Positions 53,809 through 61,950 of a DNA stretch of 64,000 bases are shown one piece after another. A program made the translations under genes and the position numbers. A model generated the notes under the pieces. It worked only from the letters and a program-made list of their open reading frames with translations, did not search any database and was not told where the DNA came from. The stretch comes from Peterkaempfera bronchialis (GTDB lineage Bacteria > Actinomycetota > Actinomycetes > Streptomycetales > Streptomycetaceae), in the NCBI RefSeq assembly GCF_003258605.2, contig NZ_CP031264.1, positions 2,108,001-2,172,000 of the forward strand, given 5' to 3'. Within the stretch, counting starts at the first letter, position 1. Each line of letters opens with the position of its first letter.

Positions 53809-54243
53809 TCAGTCCTCCTCCACCTCCGCATAGACCGCGGCCAGCTCCGGGTAGCCGTCGGTGGCCCAGCCGTGCCCCATCCGCACCACGTCCAGCTCCC
53901 TGCCCGCGCGCAGCAGCACCACCGGGCGGCCGTCCGGCCAGATCCGCCAGACCGCGCCCGGCACCGTGCGGACGATGACCGTCCCGAGGTAGAGGCCGGC
54001 GTCGTTGCCCAGCCACTCCGACGCCTCCGGGTCGTCCCGCCAGCGCGGCAGCAGCTGGTCCAGAGCGGCGAGCGAGGCCCGGCTGTCGTCCAGCACGACA
54101 CCGGCCTCGTCCGCCTGCTCGCGCAGCAGCTCGCACTCGGCGAGCAGCCCACCGATCCCTTCCCCCGCGTCGGTCCCGTCCGGGCCCGCGCCGATCGTCT
54201 CCTCGTGTCGTGCCCGCCACCGGTCCATGAAGGCGATTCCCAT
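53809..54243 (-). CDS. small conserved protein, unknown function (possibly DUF6278)
   Basis: A 144-residue acidic soluble protein starting MGIAFMDRWRARHEE. It has a predicted helical N-terminal half and a beta-rich C-terminal half around GAVWRIWPDGRPVVLLR. It looks like small Streptomyces proteins filed under DUF6278, from memory. No catalytic motif is visible. GTG 54249 is an alternative start. Confidence 0.75.
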   Translation of the reverse strand: MGIAFMDRWRARHEETIGAGPDGTDAGEGIGGLLAECELLREQADEAGVVLDDSRASLAALDQLLPRWRDDPEASEWLGNDAGLYLGTVIVRTVPGAVWRIWPDGRPVVLLRAGRELDVVRMGHGWATDGYPELAAVYAEVEED

Positions 54244-54318
54244 GGCCACCAGCCTGACAGGCCGGGGCCGCCGGGAACAGGACCTGCCTGCGGATGGCCC
54301 AGTCGCCGGGCCGCGCGG

Positions 54319-55986
54319 TCAGCCCTCGCCCGCCAACTCTTCACCCAGATGGGTGCGGAGCAGCAGGCGCAGGCGCTCACCGTCGATCAGCAGCAGGCCG
54401 TCCTCGGCGGCGGCGAGCTCGGCCGCTTCGGGGGTGAAGTGGGTGGTGGTCAGCCAGAGCCCGCCGTCGGCCGACTCCTCGGTGACGGCCTCGTCCAGGG
54501 TGCGTACCGCGTCGGCGTCCACGCTGCCGGGGCGGCGGGCCGCCCACACCACCCAGCGGCCGGGCAGCGCAGTGCCGTCGGTGCCGTCGGCGACCGCGAC
54601 CAGACCGTCGCGGCCCTGGAGCCGGGGTGTCCAGCCGTCGAGCCCCATCCGGGCCAGCAGCTCCCGGACCAGTCGGCCGAACTCGGCCGGCGACAGGTCG
54701 GCGGCGGCCGGCACGGCCGCGCCGGCGGTGGCGTGCGGCGGGACGGCGACGGGACCGTATGGGTCCGGGGTGACCGTGGAGGGCAGGGCCCGCAGCACGG
54801 CGAGCGCGTCCTCCAGGTCGGGGGCGGCCGGTGCGGGGCCGGCCGGCAGCAGCCGGGTGCGGGCCAGGTCGTCCCGGTCGGCGTCCACGGTGAGCAGGCA
54901 GCTGCCGCCGGGGGGTGTGCCGGGGCCTCGGACATAGCCGTTGAGGACGACGCCGCTGAGCACCTCGTCGCTGTCGGCGGCCGCCACCGCGTGCAGGGCG
55001 CGCAGCGTGAGGCGGGCGGCGAGCTGGAGGTAGTGGGTGGCGCGCTCGCTGTCGGGACGCGGCACCGGCTCCAGCCCGCCGCCCTCCGGGGCGGGGCGGT
55101 AGCCGGCGACGGACGGGACGATCTGCGGGGAGGGCAGCTCCAGGTCGAGCACGGCGGTCCGGGTGAGCGGCCGGTAGGCCGCCCGGCAGGCCGTGGGCAG
55201 GTCGGGGGTGGCGTGGCCGGCGGCGGCCAGTGCCCGCTCCAGGAGCGACTCCACGGCGGCGGGCTCCCCGGCCCGGTAGGCGCGGTGGCACTCGTCCAGG
55301 GTGGCGTTGTACTCCTCCACGGCGCGGGCGCGGGCCAGTTCGGCGCGCTCATGCTCGATCCGGTCCCGGTGGACGCGGTCCTGCGGGGCGGCGCCGCCGT
55401 CGCCCAGCAGCTCCTGCTGCTCCCGCCATTCGCGCAGGGCGCGCTGGTGGCGCAGCCGGGCCTGGGCGCGCTCCCGCTGGTAGGCGGGGTCCAGCAGGCG
55501 GCGGCCGGGGCCGGCGTCGGAGCCGTCCGGGTTGTCCTCGGAGCCGTCCGGCGGCTCGGGCGGCGCGAAGTCCTCCCAGCGGGGCGGACCCGCCGGGTCG
55601 GGCCCGGTGTACGGGCGTGGCTCGTAGAGCCGCCGCTGGGACGCGAAGTCCACGGCCGGGCCGGGTCGGGCCGCCCGGCTCAGCAGGTCGAGGAAGCGTG
55701 CCAGTTCGGCGGCGGCGGTCGCGGTGCGCTCCCGGGCGAGACGGGTGTCGCGGTCGCGGTCCCCGGGCTCCTCGCGCCCGGGGGTCGCGGTGCCTTCGTC
55801 CAGGGCGCCTTCGTCCAGGGTGTCGGCGTCAAGGGTGTCGGCGTCAAGGGTGCCGGCGTCCAGGGTGCCGGCGTCCAGGGCGTCGTTGCCCTGGGCCGGG
55901 ACCAGCCCCTCCGCCGGGTCGTCCGGGCCCTGGCGGCCCGGAATGCGCGGGAAACGGCCGGTGCTGCGGCTCTGCGGGTACTGCAT
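54319..55986 (-). CDS. protein with C-terminal Mrr-like restriction-endonuclease fold, degenerate active site
   Basis: A 555-residue protein. A disordered N-terminus (to about 110) contains six LDxxT pentapeptide repeats. A charged helical region (about 175-280) is rich in Arg/Glu, followed by a mixed domain (about 290-440). The C-terminal 120 residues follow the Mrr_cat pattern: SPAEFGRLVRELLARMG, an Asp-Gly turn, a beta hairpin, then LTTTHFTPEA and LLIDGERLRLLL. Where active nucleases have QxK (as in VxQxKR), this has VVWAARR, so Gln and Lys are replaced by Ala and Arg. ATG 55986 has GGGAG at 8 bp. It may be a DNA-binding relative of Mrr, without cleavage activity. Confidence 0.75.
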   Translation of the reverse strand: MQYPQSRSTGRFPRIPGRQGPDDPAEGLVPAQGNDALDAGTLDAGTLDADTLDADTLDEGALDEGTATPGREEPGDRDRDTRLARERTATAAAELARFLDLLSRAARPGPAVDFASQRRLYEPRPYTGPDPAGPPRWEDFAPPEPPDGSEDNPDGSDAGPGRRLLDPAYQRERAQARLRHQRALREWREQQELLGDGGAAPQDRVHRDRIEHERAELARARAVEEYNATLDECHRAYRAGEPAAVESLLERALAAAGHATPDLPTACRAAYRPLTRTAVLDLELPSPQIVPSVAGYRPAPEGGGLEPVPRPDSERATHYLQLAARLTLRALHAVAAADSDEVLSGVVLNGYVRGPGTPPGGSCLLTVDADRDDLARTRLLPAGPAPAAPDLEDALAVLRALPSTVTPDPYGPVAVPPHATAGAAVPAAADLSPAEFGRLVRELLARMGLDGWTPRLQGRDGLVAVADGTDGTALPGRWVVWAARRPGSVDADAVRTLDEAVTEESADGGLWLTTTHFTPEAAELAAAEDGLLLIDGERLRLLLRTHLGEELAGEG

Positions 55987-56195
55987 CGGCGGTCGCTCCC
56001 CCGTGGTCGGCTTCGTCCGGTCGCGCGGTGTCGGTCCTCGGTGGTCGGCTCTGGTCGATGCCGCAGTAGGCACACCTCGCCGACCCCCTCAGGCATTCTC
56101 CCGTCCGGAGGGAGTTTTGTGGGGGATCACCGAGAGCTTTCCGGCGGACGGGGATGCGCCGGGGCGCGGGAGCCCGCACCGGAGGCCCTCCCGGT

Positions 56196-57893
56196 TCAGT
56201 TGGTGCGGGTGTTGGTCAGGTGCAGGCCGATGTAGCCGATGTAGATCCGGCCGGTGCCGGAGCAGTCGTCGAGGTAGTGCAGCCGGGGTGCGGTGCCACC
56301 GCCGCCGATCCGCAGATGGGCGCCCATGAAGGCACGGCCGGACGGGTCCACGGTCTGCGGCACGGGCAGCATCCGCTCCTTCTTCCATTTGGCGTTGGTG
56401 GACACGGTGTGCGACTCCCCGCGCACCGCCTTGCGCGGCGGGAAGGGATGGCAGCCGGGCGGGGTGTGCTCGCACCACTGCTTGAAGTCGCCCCCGGCCC
56501 GGCCCTGCACGGCGGCGTCCGCGTAGTCCTGAAGGGCGAGCAGGCCGTCCCAGGCGAGCCGGGCCCAGCCGGACCCCGCGTTCTGCTCGTCCAGGGCCAT
56601 CGCCTCCTTGGCCTCCCCGGTGAACACCAGGGCCGGGAACTCGCCCAGCCGGGAGACCAGATCGGAGAAGGATGCGGGGGTACCGTCCTCGTCGTCCTGG
56701 GCGTCGGTGGCCACGGTGGCCGGGTCGGCCGCGGCGGGCCCGGCGGCGGCGACCAGCCTGCGGGTGAGCACCCGTACCTGTGCCCGGGCATGCCGCAGCG
56801 CGTCGTACTGCTCGTCCGCCTCGGCGAGCAGGGTGCGCTCCAGCCGCTCGGCACACCTCAGCTGGAGGCGGATGTGCTGCAACTCGTCGACCCCTGCCTG
56901 CTGCTCCTGGGCGGTCTCGTCGGCGAGGGCGGCGGCGGTGGCGGGGGACGGCTGCGGCAGGGGGAGCACCCGCAGCGGCGGGACGTCGGCGAGCACATCC
57001 GGCAGCGGGGTGTCGGCGGCGAGCCGGCGGGGCTCGCGGGCCAGGATGGCGGCGGCCCGGCGCGGATTCTCCTCGATGAGGTGGCGGGACATCACCGGGT
57101 GGTGGACGCCGTCGCCGCGCGCGGCGGGGTCGAGGCCGGGAAGGTAGGTGCGGACGGCGCCGCCGTACACCGGGTGGTACTCCAGGGCCTGGTTGAAGGC
57201 CGGGCGGGCGGAGTGGTCGAGGACATAGAGGACGGCGAGGCCGGTGAGGTTGGCCAGCACCGGTTCGACCGTGTCGGCCAGCCAGGAGTCGCGGTCCAGG
57301 TTGGCCGGGATGCTGGCGACCACGATCGGCAGCCGGCGCTCCGGATCGCAGAGCTCGTCGATGACGCGGTCCACCTCGCGGGGGCCGATGACGGTCGGAT
57401 GGTCGCGGACGGCACCCGGGCCGTCGGCGGCGTCGAGCAGCGGCAGCAGGCTGCGGGCCAGGTCGGGGACGGGCACCCGGCCGGAGGTCCGCACCGAGGG
57501 GCCGCTGGGCAGGTGCTCGGCCTCCAGCCGGACCCAGGTGGGGCCGCCCGGCGGGGTGGCGACGGTGAGGGTGGTCTGCCGGGTGCCGTGCGGGGCCGGC
57601 TCGCGGACCCGGCAGCGTAGATAGCGCCCGGAGCCGCCGCGCAGCCGCCCTGTGTCGAGGTCGAGGGAGGTCCGGTCTGCTATCCGGTAGCGGGTGGCCT
57701 CCGGTGGGCCGGGCTGGTCCGGGACGGTCGCGGGCGCGGGTGGGGGCTCGTCGTACCCCTCCCGCTTCAGCCAGCCGCGCAGCCGCTGGTCGGCCAGGGC
57801 TGCGGTGTCGGTATGGCCGTGGCCGCTGGTGACCACCATGCGGTAGCGGGTGGCTGGTGAATCGGCCTGGTCTGACGGGGTCTGGTAGGTCAT
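56196..57893 (-). CDS. uncharacterised actinobacterial protein, two-domain
   Basis: A 565-residue soluble protein I cannot assign to a family. The N-terminal half has a Rossmann-like stretch (LPIVVASIPANLDRDSWLA, then LAVLYVLDHSARPAF) and a GGAVRTYLPGLD motif. A coiled coil (about 330-375) follows. The C-terminal 60 residues are the best conserved-looking part (KWKKERMLPVP, VDPSGRAFMGAHLRI, PRLHYLDDCSGTGRIYIGYIG). The start ATG overlaps a small ORF by 4 bp and has GGGAGGAC upstream. It may be co-transcribed with the Mrr-fold gene 209 bp downstream. Confidence 0.8.
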   Translation of the reverse strand: MTYQTPSDQADSPATRYRMVVTSGHGHTDTAALADQRLRGWLKREGYDEPPPAPATVPDQPGPPEATRYRIADRTSLDLDTGRLRGGSGRYLRCRVREPAPHGTRQTTLTVATPPGGPTWVRLEAEHLPSGPSVRTSGRVPVPDLARSLLPLLDAADGPGAVRDHPTVIGPREVDRVIDELCDPERRLPIVVASIPANLDRDSWLADTVEPVLANLTGLAVLYVLDHSARPAFNQALEYHPVYGGAVRTYLPGLDPAARGDGVHHPVMSRHLIEENPRRAAAILAREPRRLAADTPLPDVLADVPPLRVLPLPQPSPATAAALADETAQEQQAGVDELQHIRLQLRCAERLERTLLAEADEQYDALRHARAQVRVLTRRLVAAAGPAAADPATVATDAQDDEDGTPASFSDLVSRLGEFPALVFTGEAKEAMALDEQNAGSGWARLAWDGLLALQDYADAAVQGRAGGDFKQWCEHTPPGCHPFPPRKAVRGESHTVSTNAKWKKERMLPVPQTVDPSGRAFMGAHLRIGGGGTAPRLHYLDDCSGTGRIYIGYIGLHLTNTRTN

Positions 57894-58030
57894 GCGCAGG
57901 TCCTCCCGTGGTGCGGCAGTGGGGTCCGGCTGTCCTCCGTGGGTGCGGTGTCGGGTTTCGGTATGAACGTGGTGCCGCGTCCGTACCGGTGGAGGGAGAA
58001 CGCCGCCGCCCGGGGCAGGAGTTCCTGCAT
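57890..58030 (-). CDS. possible 46-residue small protein coupled to the downstream gene
   Basis: A short frame starting MQELLPRAAAFSLHRYGR and ending in a 4-bp ATGA overlap with the 565-residue gene. High third-position GC and mixed composition (no membrane helix, one Cys near the end) are compatible with coding. No clear ribosome site is seen before the ATG. It might only be a leader peptide. Confidence 0.4.
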   Translation of the reverse strand: MQELLPRAAAFSLHRYGRGTTFIPKPDTAPTEDSRTPLPHHGRTCA

Positions 58031-58406
58031 CGGGCGGCGGTCATCCGTTCGAGTGATCGGCGGTCGGGCGCGGGGGTCGGTCCCCGGGGCACCTCGACCC
58101 GATGTGGCGTGGGGCGGGCCGACCTGCGCCACCCGGGCCCGGGGTGCCGTACCGGGCGGTCATCGGGACCTGTCCGGGGCGGTGGCCCCACCCGGCGCGC
58201 AGTGACCCGCGCTGCGCCACCGCACCGGTGCGGCGTGCGGACGCCCCGGCAGAGGTGCCGACGGACTCCGTCGCGCCCGCCGCAACGGGCCGCTGCTCTC
58301 CCCGCGCTGCTCCTGCCGCGTCGCCTGCTGTGCGGCAGGGCCTGCCTGCGGAGATGGAGCGGGCATCCGGCGAGGCGGTGTGCCGGGCCCCGGCGGACGG
58401 ACCCGG
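58031..58406. other. gene-free interval between yigZ and the small ORF
   Basis: About 375 bp of GC-rich sequence with open but unlikely frames on both strands. It should contain the promoter of the minus-strand genes to the left and the end of the yigZ transcript. No clear hairpin or repeat was recognised. Confidence 0.5.
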
Positions 58407-59051
58407 TCAGGCCGTGTCGACCTCGACATGGGTGCGGCCGGCCGGGTGGGCGGTGGCGGTGCCTCCGGTGGCCTCGGCGAGCCAGGTGTGGAAGGCGGCG
58501 GTGCCGGGCTCGGGGACGCCGACCTCGATGCGGGCCCCGGCGGCGTCGTAGGAGACGTCACGGACGGCGTGTCCGGCGGCGCGCAGGTCGTTCTCCAGCC
58601 GCCCGGCGCGGGCGTGGTCCACGGTGACGGCCAGCAGCGCGACCGGGCGGCGTTCCACGATGCCGACCTGGTCCAGGGCTTCGGAGACGGCGGACCCATA
58701 GGCGCGGACCAGCCCGCCCGCCCCGAGCAGCACCCCGCCGAAGTAGCGGGTGACCACGGCGGCGGTGTCGGTGAGGCCCCGGCGGCGCAGCACCTCCAGC
58801 ATCGGCACCCCGGCGGTGCCGGCCGGTTCGCCGTCGTCGCTGGAGCGCTCCCGCCGCTGCTCGTCGCCGACGACAAAGGCGGTGCAGTTGTGCCGGGCGT
58901 CCCAGAACTCCTTGCGGACGGCGGCGATGAAGGCCTGCGCCTCCTCCTCGTCCGCGACCCTGGCCAGCGAGCAGATGAAGCGGGACTTCTTGACCTCGGT
59001 CTCATGCCGTCCCGGCCGCTTGACGGTGAGGTAGCGGTGCTGGTCGGACAT
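58407..59051 (-). CDS. YigZ/IMPACT family protein
   Basis: A 214-residue protein. The UPF0029 N-terminal domain is complete: EVKKSRFICSLARV, DARHNCTAFVVG, SSDDGEPAGTAGVPML and TRYFGGVLLGAGGLVRAYG. A ferredoxin-like C-terminal domain follows. Relatives bind nucleic acid or ribosomes and in eukaryotes affect GCN2. The exact bacterial role is unclear. ATG 59051; divergent from the kinase gene. Confidence 0.95.
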   Translation of the reverse strand: MSDQHRYLTVKRPGRHETEVKKSRFICSLARVADEEEAQAFIAAVRKEFWDARHNCTAFVVGDEQRRERSSDDGEPAGTAGVPMLEVLRRRGLTDTAAVVTRYFGGVLLGAGGLVRAYGSAVSEALDQVGIVERRPVALLAVTVDHARAGRLENDLRAAGHAVRDVSYDAAGARIEVGVPEPGTAAFHTWLAEATGGTATAHPAGRTHVEVDTA

Positions 59052-59356
59052 GGCGGGGCTGCTCTCGGTCGGCGGGGCGGGTCGGTGACGGCACCCACCC
59101 TATGCGGGAGTCCGGACGGCCGAACCCCGCACCGGCTCCGCCCACCCCGCCAGGGCCTCCGGCCCGGCCCGGCCCACCTCGGCGGGGTGCAGCGCGCCGC
59201 AGCCCAGCCCCCGCAGCAGGTGGCCGCCGAGCGCCCCCACCGCCACTCCACGCCGTCAGCCGTGAACCCTTCGGCGCTCCGCCGCGTCATGCGTGCAGCC
59301 GTAGGCCGCCACCGCCGGGGTGGCGGATCGGCCCGCCACCCCGCACCCGAGGAGCC
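59052..59356. other. divergent intergenic region yigZ/kinase
   Basis: About 305 bp, Pro-codon-like CCN-rich in all plus frames. It must hold two promoters. GAGGAG directly before 59357 is the ribosome site of the kinase. No other element is recognised. Confidence 0.4.
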
Positions 59357-61117
59357 ATGGCCACCAGCCGCGTTCTTCCCCTGGTCGACGGAGACGTCGC
59401 CGAGATCGGCCCGTACCGGGTGCTGGGTCGGCTGGGTGCGGGCGGAATGGGCATCGTGTACGCCGGCGCCGACCGCGCGGGCCGCCGGGTCGCGGTGAAG
59501 GTCGTCCGCGCGGAGATCGCCGACGACCCGTCGTTCCGGGCCCGCTTCCGTCGCGAGGTGGACCTGCTGCGCCGGGTGACCGGCCCCTGCCTGGTGCCGC
59601 TGCTCGGGGCGGACACCGACACCGCGCGCCCCTGGCTGGCCACCGAGTACATCGCCGGTCCGACGCTCCACGACCACCTGGCCCGCCAGGGGACGCTGGG
59701 CACCGGCGCCCTGCTGTCGCTGGCGGCGGGCGTCGCGGGCGCCCTGGCCCGGGTGCACGCCGCCGGGGTGGTCCACCGCGACCTCAAGCCCGGCAACATC
59801 ATCCTGGCCGAGGGCGGCCCCCGGGTGCTGGACTTCGGCATCGCGCATGTCCTGGACGAGACCTCGATCACCCGCACCGGCGGCTGGACCGGGACACCGG
59901 GCTGGACCAGCCCCGAGGAGTACCGGGGCCGACGGGCGGGCACGGCGGCGGACGTCTTCGCCTGGGGCGCCCTGGTGGCGTACGCGGCCACCGGGCGGCT
60001 GCCCTTCGGCAGCGGCGCACCCGATGCGGTGGCGTACCGCATCATGCGCGAGGAGGCCGACACCGCAGGGGTGCCCGTCGGGCTGCTGCCGCTGGTGCGG
60101 GCGGCGCTGGCCAAGGATCCGGAGCTGCGGCCCGAGGCGGCGGAGCTGGTCGACGCATGCCTGCGGCTGCTGGCCGCCCAACCCCCGACGCCGGGGGCCG
60201 CCGCCCATGCGTACACCACCACGCAGGTGGGCGGGAGCGCGCTGGAGGCGGCAATCGCGGGCCACTGGATGCCGCCGACCGTGGCGGACTCCCCCTGGCA
60301 GCACGTCCGTTGGCAGGACGCGCCCCGGGAGCGGCGGCCCGCCGTACGCCGACCCGGGCGGCCCCGGCTGCTGGCGGCAGCGGCCACCCTGGTGCTGCTG
60401 GCGGGCGGCGGCTTCGGGTACACGATGGTCAACCGGCCGGGGGAGGCAGGCGGGCAGGCGGTGACCGGACCGTCGGGCCAGGGCGCCTCCTCCCCCGGCG
60501 GCCCGCCGACCGCCGACGCCTCGCGGGAAGGCGCAGGGGCGGGCGGCAGCGCGGTGGACGGCCAGGGCGTGGATCCGGCCATCGCCGTCTCGGGTGTCTT
60601 CGGCACCAAGGCTTCGCTGACCCTCCCGGACCGGCTGCCCCATGACGAACCATTCGGCCTGGCCGTGGTGGGCGAGGGCGACGGTCCGGCGGTACGGCAG
60701 CAGGACTGGGTCACCGTCAACTACACGGCGGCGGACTGGACGGCGGGCAGAGCGCTTGCCAGCTCATATGACCCGGGCGAGCGCCCGCAGGTGTTCCAGG
60801 CCGGGGCCGACCAGGTGATCGACGCGCTGGAGCGCAGCGTGGTCGGCCGGCCGGTCGGCACCCGGCTGCTGGTGGTGGCACCGCCGGAGGACGCCTTCGG
60901 TGCCAAGGGCAGCGAGGCGCTGGGGGTGGGACCGGACGCAACGCTGGTCTTCGTGCTGGACATCATGTCGGCGGTCGCCCCCGGCTCCCCGGGCGCCCCG
61001 GACAGCGGTTCCTCGACGGTCGGCTCTCCCCGGGGCGGTCGGCCGTCCGCCAGGCTCCCGGAGGCCGCGCCGATCCATGGCGGCAGCGAGCGGGCGGACC
61101 GGCCTGCGGCCGCCTGA
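59357..61117 (+). CDS. transmembrane Ser/Thr protein kinase with extracellular FKBP-like domain
   Basis: A 586-residue protein. The Hanks-type kinase domain (about 18-275) has GAGGMGIVY, ATP Lys 48, HRDLKPGN (catalytic Asp 142) and DFG (159). A juxtamembrane stretch leads to one helix (about 335-357). The outside part begins with a Gly/Ser/Pro linker, then a domain (about 445-540) with the FKBP prolyl-isomerase pattern: VTVNYTAADW, SSYDPGERPQVF, QVIDALERSVVG and FVLDIMS. The conserved Trp of the FKBP floor is Leu, so isomerase activity is doubtful. Most bacterial receptor kinases have PASTA or propeller sensors here. ATG 59357 follows GAGGAG. Confidence 0.9.
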   Translation: MATSRVLPLVDGDVAEIGPYRVLGRLGAGGMGIVYAGADRAGRRVAVKVVRAEIADDPSFRARFRREVDLLRRVTGPCLVPLLGADTDTARPWLATEYIAGPTLHDHLARQGTLGTGALLSLAAGVAGALARVHAAGVVHRDLKPGNIILAEGGPRVLDFGIAHVLDETSITRTGGWTGTPGWTSPEEYRGRRAGTAADVFAWGALVAYAATGRLPFGSGAPDAVAYRIMREEADTAGVPVGLLPLVRAALAKDPELRPEAAELVDACLRLLAAQPPTPGAAAHAYTTTQVGGSALEAAIAGHWMPPTVADSPWQHVRWQDAPRERRPAVRRPGRPRLLAAAATLVLLAGGGFGYTMVNRPGEAGGQAVTGPSGQGASSPGGPPTADASREGAGAGGSAVDGQGVDPAIAVSGVFGTKASLTLPDRLPHDEPFGLAVVGEGDGPAVRQQDWVTVNYTAADWTAGRALASSYDPGERPQVFQAGADQVIDALERSVVGRPVGTRLLVVAPPEDAFGAKGSEALGVGPDATLVFVLDIMSAVAPGSPGAPDSGSSTVGSPRGGRPSARLPEAAPIHGGSERADRPAAA

Positions 61118-61246
61118 GCCACGGCGGCGAAGCCCTTCTCCCGGCACCGGGACCCGGTCCACGTCGACCGCCACAAGGGTCACTGTCAGTGGTGTGGTCT
61201 ATACGTAGTGTTCCGACTTTCGCCGGACGACGGGGGGAACACGACG

Positions 61247-61921
61247 ATGGCGGAATCCCGGAACAACGACGCCCTGACGCCTGCCGCAGCCGCCGACCGC
61301 GAGCGGGCCGAGCGGCACCGCGCCTACTACACCCTGGGGGCCCTGCGGGCACGCGGTTGGACCCCGTCCATGGTCCGCGACCTGCTGGGCGAGCCCGACG
61401 CCCAGGGCCGAAGTCCCTTCTACGGCCCGGCCGTCCCGACCCGGATGTATGCGATCGGGCGGGTCGAGACGGCCGAGGGCACCGAGGAGTTCGCCCGCTC
61501 GCTGGCCGCCGCCGCGCGCCGTTCGGCCGCCGCCCGCGAGGCGGCGGCCCGGCGGCGGCGCGAGGTGCTGGACCGCATCGCGGCCGAGCCCGTCGAAGTG
61601 CCCCGGCTGAGCCGCGACGAACTGGCCGAGCAGGCGGTACGGCACCGCAACCGCCGCGACCGCGAGCGCGCCTGGGACCGGCCGGACCACGTCCCCCGGC
61701 CTGCGGTGGCCGCCACCACCGACGCCGCCGCCCTCGCCCGCTGGCAGGTCGACTATCTGCGGCACCGGCTGACCGGCTATGACGCCCTGCTGGACGGCCT
61801 GTACGGCAGCGCGGGCCGCACCGAGGCCGCCCAACTGCTGCGGGAGCGCATCCACGACGCCATCGCCCGTACCTACCCGGAGCTGGCGGCCGAGTGCCGC
61901 CGCCGGCTGGCCGAGCGATGA
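61247..61921 (+). CDS. conserved hypothetical protein
   Basis: A 224-residue soluble, Arg/Ala-rich protein. The N-terminal block YYTLGALRARGWTPSMVRDLLGEPD looks like a small helix-turn-helix, followed by a long helical region (about 80-150) and a C-terminal helical segment. Similar proteins occur in Streptomyces chromosomes and plasmids without known function. ATG 61247 follows GGGGGG. It converges with the DUF2637 gene, 29 bp apart. Confidence 0.75.
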   Translation: MAESRNNDALTPAAAADRERAERHRAYYTLGALRARGWTPSMVRDLLGEPDAQGRSPFYGPAVPTRMYAIGRVETAEGTEEFARSLAAAARRSAAAREAAARRRREVLDRIAAEPVEVPRLSRDELAEQAVRHRNRRDRERAWDRPDHVPRPAVAATTDAAALARWQVDYLRHRLTGYDALLDGLYGSAGRTEAAQLLRERIHDAIARTYPELAAECRRRLAER

Positions 61922-61950
61922 GGCGCGGCGCGGCCCGGGGCCGGGCACGC

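Noticed and set aside
54319..58030. Locus considered as a known anti-phage system
   Set aside because: No helicase, methylase, ATPase or toxin motif is recognisable; kept only as an uncharacterised locus.
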